The position numbers were made by a program, and so were the translations under genes. 10,095 nt of DNA from Actinomycetota bacterium (GTDB lineage: Bacteria; Actinomycetota; Acidimicrobiia; Spongiisociales; UBA11373), in assembly GCA_030688105.1 (NCBI GenBank), contig JAUYIV010000211.1, positions 1 to 10,095 on the forward strand, given 5' to 3'. Under the pieces are notes generated by a model. That model saw nothing but the letters and a program-made list of their open reading frames with translations. It was not told the origin of the DNA and searched no databases. Shown one piece after another: positions 1-5,939 of the stretch; positions within the stretch are counted from its first letter, which is position 1, and each line of letters starts with the position of its first letter.

Positions 1-185
1 CCGTGACGCTGGTCGTTCAGGTGAACGGAAAGGTCCGGGACCGGATCGAGGTGGCGCCCGACATCTCAGAGGCGGCCGCCCGCGACCTGGCCCTGGCTTC
101 GGAGCGGGTGCAGTCCCATTTCGACGGGGGGGAGCCGAAGCGGATCATCGTACGACCGCCGAATCTGGTGAACGTGGTGCTGTGA
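1..185 (+). CDS. leuS: Leucine--tRNA ligase, C-terminal end (partial)
   Basis: Only the last 60 codons are present; the first complete codon is at position 3 and the gene begins upstream of the window. The visible residues carry the LeuRS C-terminal signature VQVNGKVR, followed by an acidic helix and the closing IIVRPPNLVNVVL, which closely resembles the usual bacterial ending (VNGKVRD..., then ...KVIVVPGKLVNIVV). In bacterial LeuRS this small C-terminal domain contacts the elbow of tRNA-Leu; the catalytic HIGH and KMSKS motifs and the editing domain lie outside the window. The enzyme charges tRNA-Leu with leucine in the cytoplasm. The stop codon overlaps the GTG of the next gene (GTGA), so that gene is probably translationally coupled to leuS. 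Identity is close to certain; the rest of the gene cannot be judged. Confidence 0.95.
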   Translation, partial: VTLVVQVNGKVRDRIEVAPDISEAAARDLALASERVQSHFDGGEPKRIIVRPPNLVNVVL

Positions 186-583
186 GGTTCTCTGCCGCCG
201 AGGCCGTGACCGCCTCCGGGATCGATCGTGCCGAGCTGAAGGCCATCCTGCCCCGGGTCGATCCATCGCGCGTCCCGGTGTGGCCGGCGGCGCGTTGGTT
301 TCGGCTCCTCTGGGCTCCGGGGATCACCGCTGTAGCCATGCCTTGGGGGATCTACGTGCACCCCGATCGCCTGGACGCACCCCTGGAGCGGCTGGGACCC
401 CTGATGGTGCACGAGCTATCACACATCGAGCAATGGCGGAGTCTCGGACCGATCCGGTGGTTGCGCTCGTACGCGGGTGACTACCTGCGTGGCCGGCGAG
501 CCGGTCTCGGCCATCGAGACGCGTATCGAAGGATCGGGCTGGAGGTGGAGGCGCGTGACATCGCAGACCGTTTCGCCGGTTGA
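182..583 (+). CDS. Small HExxH zinc-metallopeptidase-like protein
   Basis: A 133-residue protein of unknown role. The central motif is MVHELSHIEQW, giving HExxH at residues 77-81, the usual zinc-binding and catalytic signature of zincins. About 40 residues further on, LEVEAR (residues 120-125) offers E121 or E123 as a possible third zinc ligand, as in gluzincins. The HELxHxxQ form recalls small DUF4157-like domains, but I cannot confirm membership. There is no obvious signal peptide and no convincing transmembrane helix; the hydrophobic stretch around residues 39-59 (W/F/I rich) looks like a buried strand before the active-site helix. The GTG start lies in the leuS stop (GTGA) with no Shine-Dalgarno sequence, so expression is likely by reinitiation. 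The end overlaps the next gene, a membrane protease, by 29 bases. Zinc binding and peptidase activity are inference. An alternative is a non-catalytic zincin fold. Confidence 0.8.
   Translation: MRFSAAEAVTASGIDRAELKAILPRVDPSRVPVWPAARWFRLLWAPGITAVAMPWGIYVHPDRLDAPLERLGPLMVHELSHIEQWRSLGPIRWLRSYAGDYLRGRRAGLGHRDAYRRIGLEVEARDIADRFAG
541..551 (+). promoter_or_regulatory. Strong Shine-Dalgarno sequence for the CPBP protease gene
   Basis: GGAGGTGGAGG lies eight bases (from the end of GGAGGT) before the GTG at 555. It sits inside the last codons of the HExxH gene. It decides the start at 555 over the in-frame ATG at 477, which has no such site and would overlap the upstream gene by more than 100 bases. 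It is the best ribosome binding site in the window. Confidence 0.75.
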
Positions 584-1259
584 GCTCAGGCAGTGGCGGC
601 CGGTCGATGCCCTCTTCGTGCTGATGTTCTGGCTGGCCGCCAGCACCGTCGGGGTCATCGTGGCGGGGCCGAAGGCGGTCGAGGACCTCACCGTCTTCGA
701 CTGGTTCGGGATCGTTGCCCCCGCTCAGGCACTTGGCGTGGTGATCGGTGTGGCCGTGCTGGCTCCCCGCCGGGCGCCGTGGCGGGAGGCGCTCGCGGTC
801 CAGATTGCTCCGGGTGATTCGTTCGGGCTTATCGAGGGTGCCGGCCTCCAGATCATCCTCGGGTCCGTGATGCTGGTGCTGGTCGAAGCCTACGACCTGA
901 CGCTGCCGACCCAGGAAGTCGTCGATCAGGCGGGCCGAGCGACCGGCGCCGAGGGCGTCGCCGTGTTCGTGGCACTGGTGGTGCTCGCCCCGCTGTCCGA
1001 GGAACTGCTGTTCCGCGGGGTGCTGCTGCGTTCACTGCTGTTCCGCTACGGCAAATGGCCGGCGATCGTGGGCTCTGCCGGCCTGTTCGCCTTGATCCAC
1101 CTGCTCGAGGGGGCCGAGATACTCCACACCCTGCCGGTGCTCTTCGTCCTCGGTCTCGTGCTGGGGCACTCCGCGGTCCGCACGGGGAGGCTCGGCAGGG
1201 CCGTGACCATCCACGCCGGGTTCAATCTGATCACGACCGCCGCGGTGCTCGCTCTCTGA
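555..1259 (+). CDS. CPBP-family intramembrane metalloprotease (CAAX protease/Abi, PF02517 type)
   Basis: The protein has 234 residues from the GTG at 555. It is mostly hydrophobic, with about six or seven likely membrane segments (roughly residues 19-38, 51-70, 91-111, 136-147, 170-185, 191-206 and 218-234). The three CPBP motifs are all present in order: EExxxR at 149-154 (EELLFR), FxxxH at 178-182 (FALIH) and HxxxN at 220-224 (HAGFN). The catalytic Glu and His residues are therefore intact. Relatives include the eukaryotic CAAX protease Rce1 and bacterial proteins linked to bacteriocin immunity or membrane protein turnover; the substrate here is unknown. It overlaps the HExxH gene by 29 bases in another frame, so the two are probably co-translated. 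A stem-loop directly after the stop suggests the leuS-side transcript ends here. The family assignment is strong; any physiological role is open. Confidence 0.9.
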   Translation: MTSQTVSPVELRQWRPVDALFVLMFWLAASTVGVIVAGPKAVEDLTVFDWFGIVAPAQALGVVIGVAVLAPRRAPWREALAVQIAPGDSFGLIEGAGLQIILGSVMLVLVEAYDLTLPTQEVVDQAGRATGAEGVAVFVALVVLAPLSEELLFRGVLLRSLLFRYGKWPAIVGSAGLFALIHLLEGAEILHTLPVLFVLGLVLGHSAVRTGRLGRAVTIHAGFNLITTAAVLAL

Positions 1260-1282
1260 GCTCCGGCCATCGAGGCCGGAGC
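1260..1282 (+). terminator. Stem-loop after CPBP gene, possible terminator
   Basis: GCTCCGGCC (1260-1268) pairs perfectly with GGCCGGAGC (1274-1282) around a five-base loop ATCGA, starting one base after the stop codon. The stem is nine base pairs and very GC-rich. No T-run follows (the next bases are CCAGACCCC), so it is not a classical intrinsic terminator. U-less hairpins in this position are often proposed as terminators or mRNA 3' stabilisers in high-GC bacteria; the function is inferred. Confidence 0.55.
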
Positions 1283-1291
1283 CCAGACCCC

Positions 1292-1320
1292 TTCAATCTG
1301 TCCCAGTCCCCTGATACATG
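1292..1320 (+). promoter_or_regulatory. Candidate promoter for comEA (possibly leaderless)
   Basis: TTCAAT (1292-1297) and TACATG (1315-1320) are 17 bases apart and are the least GC-rich part of the 69-base gap before comEA. If used, transcription would begin around 1327-1329, at or just before the GTG start, giving a leaderless mRNA. That would agree with the absence of any Shine-Dalgarno sequence. Both boxes are weak matches, so this is tentative. Confidence 0.25.
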
Positions 1321-1328
1321 TTTCCCCG

Positions 1329-1862
1329 GTGGAACGAACCTGGATCGCCGCCGCAACCGTCGCCGCGCTGGCGGGCGGAGCCATGCTCCTGTGGCCCGGA
1401 GGAGGTTCCACCGCCCCGCCGATCGAGATCGTCGCGGCGCGGCCCGCCGATACCACCATCACGGTGCATGTCTCCGGGGCGGTCGCCAAGCCCGGGTTGG
1501 TGTCGCTGGCCACCGGGTCGCGCGTCGCCGACGCCGTCTTGGCCGCGGGCGGAGCCCTCCCGGGGGCCCTCCTCACCTCTCTCAACCTGGCCGCACCGGT
1601 GTCGGACGGTCAGCAGCTGGTGGTACCGGCGGCCGGCGCCGGTAGCGACGGGTTGGGGGTCGGCGACGGGCGGGTAGCGATCAACACCGCCGACGTGACC
1701 GCCCTCGAGGCTCTGCCGGGGGTCGGGCCGGTCCTCGCCCAGCGGATCGTGGAACATCGCAACCGGAACGGACCGTTCGCGGTCGTCGAGGATCTCCTCG
1801 ACGTACCCGGGATCGGCGAAGCGAAGCTGGCGGCGCTGCGGGAGATGGTGCTCGTGCCCTGA
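1329..1862 (+). CDS. comEA: Competence protein ComEA, membrane-anchored DNA receptor
   Basis: The protein has 177 residues. An N-terminal membrane anchor (about residues 5-22) is followed by a short linker, an SLBB domain (about 44-100, TVHVSGAVAKPG... to QQLVVP) and a C-terminal helix-hairpin-helix pair (about 118-174) with the two hairpins LPGVG (129-133) and VPGIG (159-163). This is the standard ComEA order in Gram-positive and actinobacterial proteins. ComEA binds double-stranded DNA outside the membrane and passes it to the ComEC channel; comEC follows directly, which supports the call. The GTG at 1329 puts the anchor at the very N-terminus, and no other start fits as well. No Shine-Dalgarno sequence is seen. 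Actinobacterial comEA/comEC genes are often kept where natural competence has not been shown, so activity here is an inference. Confidence 0.93.
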   Translation: MERTWIAAATVAALAGGAMLLWPGGGSTAPPIEIVAARPADTTITVHVSGAVAKPGLVSLATGSRVADAVLAAGGALPGALLTSLNLAAPVSDGQQLVVPAAGAGSDGLGVGDGRVAINTADVTALEALPGVGPVLAQRIVEHRNRNGPFAVVEDLLDVPGIGEAKLAALREMVLVP

Positions 1863-1900
1863 CCGGGCTCGGGCTTCCGGTCGGCATCGACCGCCTCGCC

Positions 1901-4012
1901 GTGGTCGGCGGGCTGCTCGTTTGGATCGGAGCGGCCGTCCCTGGTCGCGTCGTCGCCCCGATCGCGGTCGCGGGGGTGGTCACCGGAGCGGCGGGCCGCA
2001 ACAAGCGTGCCCTCGTTGCCGCGGTGTTGCTGCTCCTCGGCCTCCACTCGGGCACCGTGGCCCGCAGGTCTGGACCTGAGCGTCCGATCGAGCCCGGCCC
2101 GTTGACGGTGGTGGCGATCGCGGTATCGGATCCGGCAGGTCCGCCGGAGCGACCGTGGCTGGTCGTCGACCCCAGGTCGATCCTCGACGGCGACTCATGG
2201 AGCTCGTGGGAGGGGCCACGCGTCCTGGTGCGAGGTCCGATCCCCGTGGAGCTGGCGGCGGGCGAGCCCGTGCTGGTTTCCGGAACCGCCGGCCCTGCCG
2301 ATTTCCGGGTGAGGAGCGGACCCGTGGGTGGGGTGATCGAAGCCGATGGCGTCGCCAGGCTCGGTTCCGCAAACAGTGCGCTCTTTCGATTGGGCAACCG
2401 TCTGCGATCTCACGTCCTCGGTGGCCTGCGCTCGGTGGCGACGCGCCCGGAGGGCGCCTTACTGTCCGGGTTCCTGATCGGGGATGTCCGCCGGCTGCCC
2501 GAATCCGATGTCGAGGCGCTCCGTCTCGCCGGCCTCAGCCATTTCGTCGCAGTCTCCGGGAGCAACGTCGCCCTTTTCCTCGTGGCGTGGTGGCTGGCGA
2601 CCGCGCCGCTCGGGTGGGGACCGCGGGGACGGTCCGCGGTGGGGCTCTTGGGGCTTGGCGTGTTCGTGGTGGTCACGCGCTGGGAACCCTCTGTCATCCG
2701 GGCGGCGACGATGGCCGGGATCGTGCTCGTCGGCCGGCTCGGCGGCTTCCCGGTCCGGCCATGGACCGCGCTCGGGGTTGCCGTCGGTGGCCTGGTGGCG
2801 TTCGACGGTTACATGATCGGCGACGTCGGGTTCCAGCTGTCGGTGGCCGCGACGGCGGGGATCCTGCTGGGCACACCCCTCTCTGTCGGCCGACGCCCTC
2901 GGTGGCTCTGGACCATCCTGGTTGCGACGTCGGCTGCTCAGGCCGCCGTGGCACCGCTGCTGCTGCATCATTTCGGATCCGTCCCGCTCCTCGCCCCGGC
3001 GACGAACCTCGTGGCCGCGCCACTCGTCGCCGGCGCCACCACCATCGGGGGTATCGGGGCGGTGGTGCACGCCGGCGAGTTGGTGGGGGTCGGCACTGGA
3101 CTCGCCGCGCTCGTGCTCGCCATCGCCAGAGGGGCGGCCGGATTGCCCCAGCTGGGAGTGGGGGCGGTGGCGGGGCTCGGCCTCGTCGGGCTGACTGCGG
3201 TGCGCTTCCGACCGGTGCGGCCGGTGGCTGCGGTGGGAGCGGTCGTTCTGGTCCTGGCTTCGCTGGTTCCGGCGCCCCGCCCCTCGGGGCCGACGGTGTG
3301 GTTTCTCGACGTGGGCCAGGGCGACTCCGCGTTGCTGATGGGACCCTCCGGCGAGGTGGTGCTCATCGACGGCGGTCCCGACCCCGCGGTGCTCCGCGGT
3401 CACCTGCGCGAGCTGGGGGTGCGGCGAATCTCGCTCCTCGTCGTCTCGCATCGTCACGCCGACCACTCCGGCGGGCTCGAGGGGGTCACCGCGGTCGCCC
3501 GGGTGGATCGCATGTGGCACCCGCCACAACTCGGGGAAGGGTCTCCCCTCGACGCGCTGGTCGTCGAGCTGGGTGCAGCAGGCGCCGTGGTCGAAACCCC
3601 GGCGGTCGGAACCCGGGCGAAGGTCGGAGCCTTCTCGATCGAGGTGCTCGGACCCCTGCGGCGCTACGTCTCTCCCAACGATGGGTCGCTCGTGCTCCGC
3701 ATCGAAGCCGCCGGCATCTCGGTGCTGTTCAGCGGGGACATCGAGGCGGTGGCACAGGCCGACCTCGGACCGCTCCCGGCCGAAGTGCTCAAGGTGCCAC
3801 ACCAGGGCTCGCTCACGTCGGACCTCGGGTGGCTCGCCGCGTCGGCGCCGCGGCTGGCGGTCATCAGCGTCGGGCCCAACGACTTCGGGCATCCGTCTCT
3901 GCAGGTCGTCGACGTCCTCGAGGGGGCCGGGACGATCGTCCGGCGGACCGATGAGGAGGGGACGATCGTCGTCCGCCTCGATCGGCTCGCCGCACTACCG
4001 TCGGCTCCATGA
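1901..4012 (+). CDS. comEC: ComEC/Rec2 DNA-uptake channel with C-terminal metallo-beta-lactamase domain
   Basis: The protein has 703 residues from the GTG at 1901. The N-terminal hydrophobic segments (about 3-28 and 37-50) are followed by a beta-rich soluble region (about 65-155, the DUF4131/OB-fold position). Next comes the polytopic Competence domain (about 180-460), with the typical GLSHFVAVSGSNVAL (211-225) and EPSVIRAATMAG (262-273). A complete metallo-beta-lactamase domain (about 465-695) follows: LDVGQGDS (469-476), HRHADH (517-522), SGD (611-613), PHQGS (633-637) and GHPS (663-666). The His and Asp metal ligands are intact, so a nuclease role on the incoming strand is plausible. ComEC carries single-stranded DNA across the inner membrane. 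It lies 38 bases after comEA and overlaps holA by ATGA. The start is uncertain: no Shine-Dalgarno sequence is seen, and an in-frame CTG at 1859 overlaps the comEA stop. Confidence 0.93.
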   Translation: MVGGLLVWIGAAVPGRVVAPIAVAGVVTGAAGRNKRALVAAVLLLLGLHSGTVARRSGPERPIEPGPLTVVAIAVSDPAGPPERPWLVVDPRSILDGDSWSSWEGPRVLVRGPIPVELAAGEPVLVSGTAGPADFRVRSGPVGGVIEADGVARLGSANSALFRLGNRLRSHVLGGLRSVATRPEGALLSGFLIGDVRRLPESDVEALRLAGLSHFVAVSGSNVALFLVAWWLATAPLGWGPRGRSAVGLLGLGVFVVVTRWEPSVIRAATMAGIVLVGRLGGFPVRPWTALGVAVGGLVAFDGYMIGDVGFQLSVAATAGILLGTPLSVGRRPRWLWTILVATSAAQAAVAPLLLHHFGSVPLLAPATNLVAAPLVAGATTIGGIGAVVHAGELVGVGTGLAALVLAIARGAAGLPQLGVGAVAGLGLVGLTAVRFRPVRPVAAVGAVVLVLASLVPAPRPSGPTVWFLDVGQGDSALLMGPSGEVVLIDGGPDPAVLRGHLRELGVRRISLLVVSHRHADHSGGLEGVTAVARVDRMWHPPQLGEGSPLDALVVELGAAGAVVETPAVGTRAKVGAFSIEVLGPLRRYVSPNDGSLVLRIEAAGISVLFSGDIEAVAQADLGPLPAEVLKVPHQGSLTSDLGWLAASAPRLAVISVGPNDFGHPSLQVVDVLEGAGTIVRRTDEEGTIVVRLDRLAALPSAP

Positions 4013-5001
4013 AGCCGCTTCATGCCGTGCTCGGTCCGAGCGACGCCGGTCCGGGCGAACGCCAGGAGATGCTCGACAGGGCACGGCGGCTCATCGCACA
4101 GGCCGGGGCCGACGTCGTCGACCGGTTCGACGTGCCCGGCCGAGGTGCGGGAGAGGAAGGTGAGGGCTCGCTCCGGCCGGAAGTCGAGCGGATCATCCCC
4201 GCCCTGCAGAGCGGGTCATTGTTCGGAGGCACGCGGGGCGTGCTCGTCATGGACGCGCAAAACCTCCAGGTGGCGGAGGCCGAGATCGTGGCGACGCTGG
4301 TCGCGTCGCTGACGCCAGGCGAGTCCGTGGTCGTGCTGGTCTCGGCGGGCTCTCTTCCCTCCGCCGTCGCCAAGGTGGTCAAGGGAGAAGGCGAGTCACA
4401 TCCGGTCAAGAAGATGAGGGAGCACGACGCCGAAGACTGGCTCGGTCAGGCGGTCCGCGAGCGGCGGATGCGCCTCGAGCCCGATGCGGTGACGGCCCTG
4501 TTGCAGCGATTCGGGTCGGATGTCGCGGCTCTCGGTCAGGCACTCGACCAACTCGTGACGATCGGAGGGCCGGTGACCGCCGCCGACGTCGCGTCGCGCT
4601 TTCGCAATCGTCCCGACGAGCCGATGTGGCACTACGCCGACGCCCTCGCCGCTGGGAAGACGGGAGATGCACTCAGGCGGCTGTCGGACTTCCTCACCCA
4701 TGGTCATCCTCTGCAGCTCCTGGCCTTCGTGGAATCCGACCTCAAGCGGCGATCACTGGCGGCGGCGGCGCCGTCCCTGGAGGTCTTCGCAGGCTGGGTC
4801 GGTGCCAGACCGGACCACTACCCGGTGAAGAAGGCGTGGGGAGCGCGCACCGCGACGTCGGAGGACGACCTTCGCAAGGCGCTCGACGCGGTCTCCCGGG
4901 CCGATCTGGCACTGAAGACCGCACCCGAGGCGACCCACCGTGTCATGTTGGAGCGACTGACCGTCGCACTGGCGCGCTGGTATCGGGGCCGATCCCGCTA
5001 G
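4009..5001 (+). CDS. holA: DNA polymerase III delta subunit (clamp loader)
   Basis: The protein has 330 residues, the normal length for HolA. Recognisable parts are the N-terminal domain without a working Walker A site, SGSLFGGTRGVLVMDAQNL (about residues 68-86, matching the family's PLFG..R.v.v.dae pattern), a helical middle with RNRPDEPMWHYADALAAGK (about 198-216) and the C-terminal collar domain ending in LALKTAPEATHRVMLERL. The delta subunit opens the beta sliding clamp during loading at the replication fork. Its ATG overlaps the comEC stop (ATGA) with no separate Shine-Dalgarno sequence, so it is probably translated by coupling. The comEC-holA neighbourhood is conserved in Actinobacteria and many Firmicutes. 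Sequence conservation in this family is low, but context and pattern together make the call firm. Confidence 0.9.
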   Translation: MKPLHAVLGPSDAGPGERQEMLDRARRLIAQAGADVVDRFDVPGRGAGEEGEGSLRPEVERIIPALQSGSLFGGTRGVLVMDAQNLQVAEAEIVATLVASLTPGESVVVLVSAGSLPSAVAKVVKGEGESHPVKKMREHDAEDWLGQAVRERRMRLEPDAVTALLQRFGSDVAALGQALDQLVTIGGPVTAADVASRFRNRPDEPMWHYADALAAGKTGDALRRLSDFLTHGHPLQLLAFVESDLKRRSLAAAAPSLEVFAGWVGARPDHYPVKKAWGARTATSEDDLRKALDAVSRADLALKTAPEATHRVMLERLTVALARWYRGRSR

Positions 5002-5005
5002 CGGA

Positions 5006-5081
5006 CTTCTCTTGCTGGCGGCTGGCAGCCGGTGGCTCGTAGCCCCCTCTTCTCTTACTGGCGGCTGGTGGCTGGTGGCTG
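5006..5081. repeat. Imperfect direct repeat with GGCTGGT units between convergent genes
   Basis: Two 32-base copies (5006-5037 and 5049-5080) match at 28 of 32 positions with a 43-base period. Both begin CTTCTCTT, then RCTGGCGGCTGG, and both end GGTGGCT. The second copy contains a short 7-base tandem, GGCTGGT repeated about 2.7 times (5063-5081). The first copy holds a small hairpin (CGGCT-GGC-AGCCG, 5019-5031), and GGCT-CGT-AGCC lies at 5034-5044. The block almost fills the 82-base gap between the holA and greA stop codons. It is non-coding and may be a member of a dispersed intergenic repeat family or serve as a bidirectional 3' end; neither can be shown from one locus. Confidence 0.75.
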
Positions 5082-5083
5082 TT

Positions 5084-5563
5084 TCAGCCTTCGAACGGCT
5101 TGATCGCCATCACGGTCACGTTGAAGGTGCCGCTGGGCGCCTCATATGACACGGTGTCGCCGATCGACGCGCCGAGGAGGGCGGCGCCGAGTGGGCTCGA
5201 CGGCGATGCGAGGACGTAGCCGGGCACCTTGTTCTCCTGCGGGGCGACAAAGACGTCCATTTCCCCGCCGTCCTCCCTGCGGAGGGTGACCACGGAGCCC
5301 GGTTCGATGGTGTCGCTGGCGACGACATCTTGAACCACCGCCGAGTCGAGGATCAACTGGATCTTGCGGATACGGGCCTCCAGCAGCCCCTGCTCGTCCT
5401 TGGCGGCCTCGTAGTCGGCGTTCTCCCGGATGTCGCCATGCGACCTCGCCTCGGCGAGCCGCTCGGCGACCGCCGGTCGGCCGACGGTCGTGAGTTGGTC
5501 GAGTTCCTCCACCAGCTTCTTGTGAGCGGTGGGGGTGAGCCAGGTGGTGGCGTCTTCGGTCAT
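5084..5563 (-). CDS. greA: Transcription elongation factor GreA
   Basis: The protein has 159 residues, the usual GreA length. The N-terminal coiled-coil (about 10-78) carries the tip motif GDIRENADYEAAKDEQG (43-59), where D44 and E47 occupy the positions of the two acidic residues (D41 and E44 in E. coli) that coordinate the catalytic magnesium in the RNA polymerase secondary channel. The C-terminal FKBP-like domain has the typical SPLGAALLGASIGDTVSYEAPSG (123-145). GreA stimulates cleavage of backtracked RNA. The ATG at 5563 lies 18 bases after the rpsT stop with no clear Shine-Dalgarno sequence, so it is probably translated from a shared rpsT-greA mRNA. It runs convergent with holA. In the actinobacterial arrangement I know, rpsT and holA face each other directly; greA between them is unusual. 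Confidence 0.95.
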   Translation of the reverse strand: MTEDATTWLTPTAHKKLVEELDQLTTVGRPAVAERLAEARSHGDIRENADYEAAKDEQGLLEARIRKIQLILDSAVVQDVVASDTIEPGSVVTLRREDGGEMDVFVAPQENKVPGYVLASPSSPLGAALLGASIGDTVSYEAPSGTFNVTVMAIKPFEG

Positions 5564-5581
5564 CGCAGGGAGTGTGGTGGG

Positions 5582-5848
5582 TCAGCTGAGGCGCTGAGCG
5601 ACTCGGCGGGCCAGGCGCGACTTGCGCCGAGCCGCGGTGCGCCCATGGAGAGCGCCTTTGGCCACCGCCGTGTCGATCCGCTTCTGGGCCTCGCGCAGCG
5701 CCTCGGAGGCCGCTTCGGCGTCACCGAACTCGGCGGCCACCTCGGCCTTCTTGATCCGGGTCTTCAACTCGGACCGAATGGCGAGGTTGCGGGCGCGCCG
5801 CTTGGTGTTCTGGCGGTTGCGCTTTATCTGGGAGGCGATGTTGGCCAT
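5582..5848 (-). CDS. rpsT: 30S ribosomal protein S20
   Basis: The protein has 88 residues, a normal S20 length, and is rich in Lys, Arg and Ala. It opens MANIASQIKRNRQNTKRRARN, very close to the family's typical start (MANIKSQ.KR...N...R.RN), and contains ALHGRTAARRKSRLARRVAQ (66-85), matching the conserved C-terminal segment (hkn.A.rkkSrL.k.). S20 binds 16S rRNA early in small-subunit assembly. The reading frame stays open upstream of the ATG at 5848, but the S20 family start fixes the N-terminus there. No Shine-Dalgarno sequence is visible ahead of it. It heads a two-gene minus-strand unit with greA and is divergent from lepA. Confidence 0.96.
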   Translation of the reverse strand: MANIASQIKRNRQNTKRRARNLAIRSELKTRIKKAEVAAEFGDAEAASEALREAQKRIDTAVAKGALHGRTAARRKSRLARRVAQRLS

Positions 5849-5884
5849 GGTTGTGTAACCCGTAAATATTGGGGGAACGGCGGC

Positions 5885-5914
5885 ACGATAGCAGCCCCTT
5901 GCGCGGCGGTACAA
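5885..5914 (-). promoter_or_regulatory. Candidate rpsT-greA promoter
   Basis: Read on the minus strand, TTGTAC (plus 5909-5914) and TATCGT (plus 5885-5890) form -35 and -10 like boxes with an 18-base spacer. Transcription would start near 5878, giving a leader of about 30 bases before rpsT. The -10 fits TANNNT; the -35 keeps only TTG. An AT-rich AATATT closer to the gene (5865-5870) is an alternative but lacks a matching -35. Confidence 0.4.
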
Positions 5915-5915
5915 T
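5910..5915 (+). promoter_or_regulatory. Candidate -10 box for lepA
   Basis: TACAAT differs from TATAAT at one base and stands in a GC-rich setting, 25 bases before the lepA start. Transcription would begin near 5922. No convincing -35 is seen 16-18 bases upstream (ATAGCA, GATAGC and CGATAG are the candidates). The box overlaps the proposed -35 of the divergent rpsT promoter. Confidence 0.45.
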
Positions 5916-5939
5916 GCCGCGCTGTCGCCCCGGAGCACC

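Noticed and set aside
2459..3892. A 477-codon minus-strand open frame opposite comEC
   Set aside because: Antisense shadow of comEC; low-complexity Arg/His/Asp/Pro-rich translation with no family features.
2155..3954. A 599-codon plus-strand frame within comEC
   Set aside because: Out-of-frame reading of comEC, extremely rich in Arg, Gly and Pro, with no domain; the comEC frame has every expected motif.
4995..5004. CCGCTAGCGG palindrome at the holA stop as a terminator
   Set aside because: The palindrome leaves no loop beyond CTAG, so the stem would be only three pairs, and no T-run follows.
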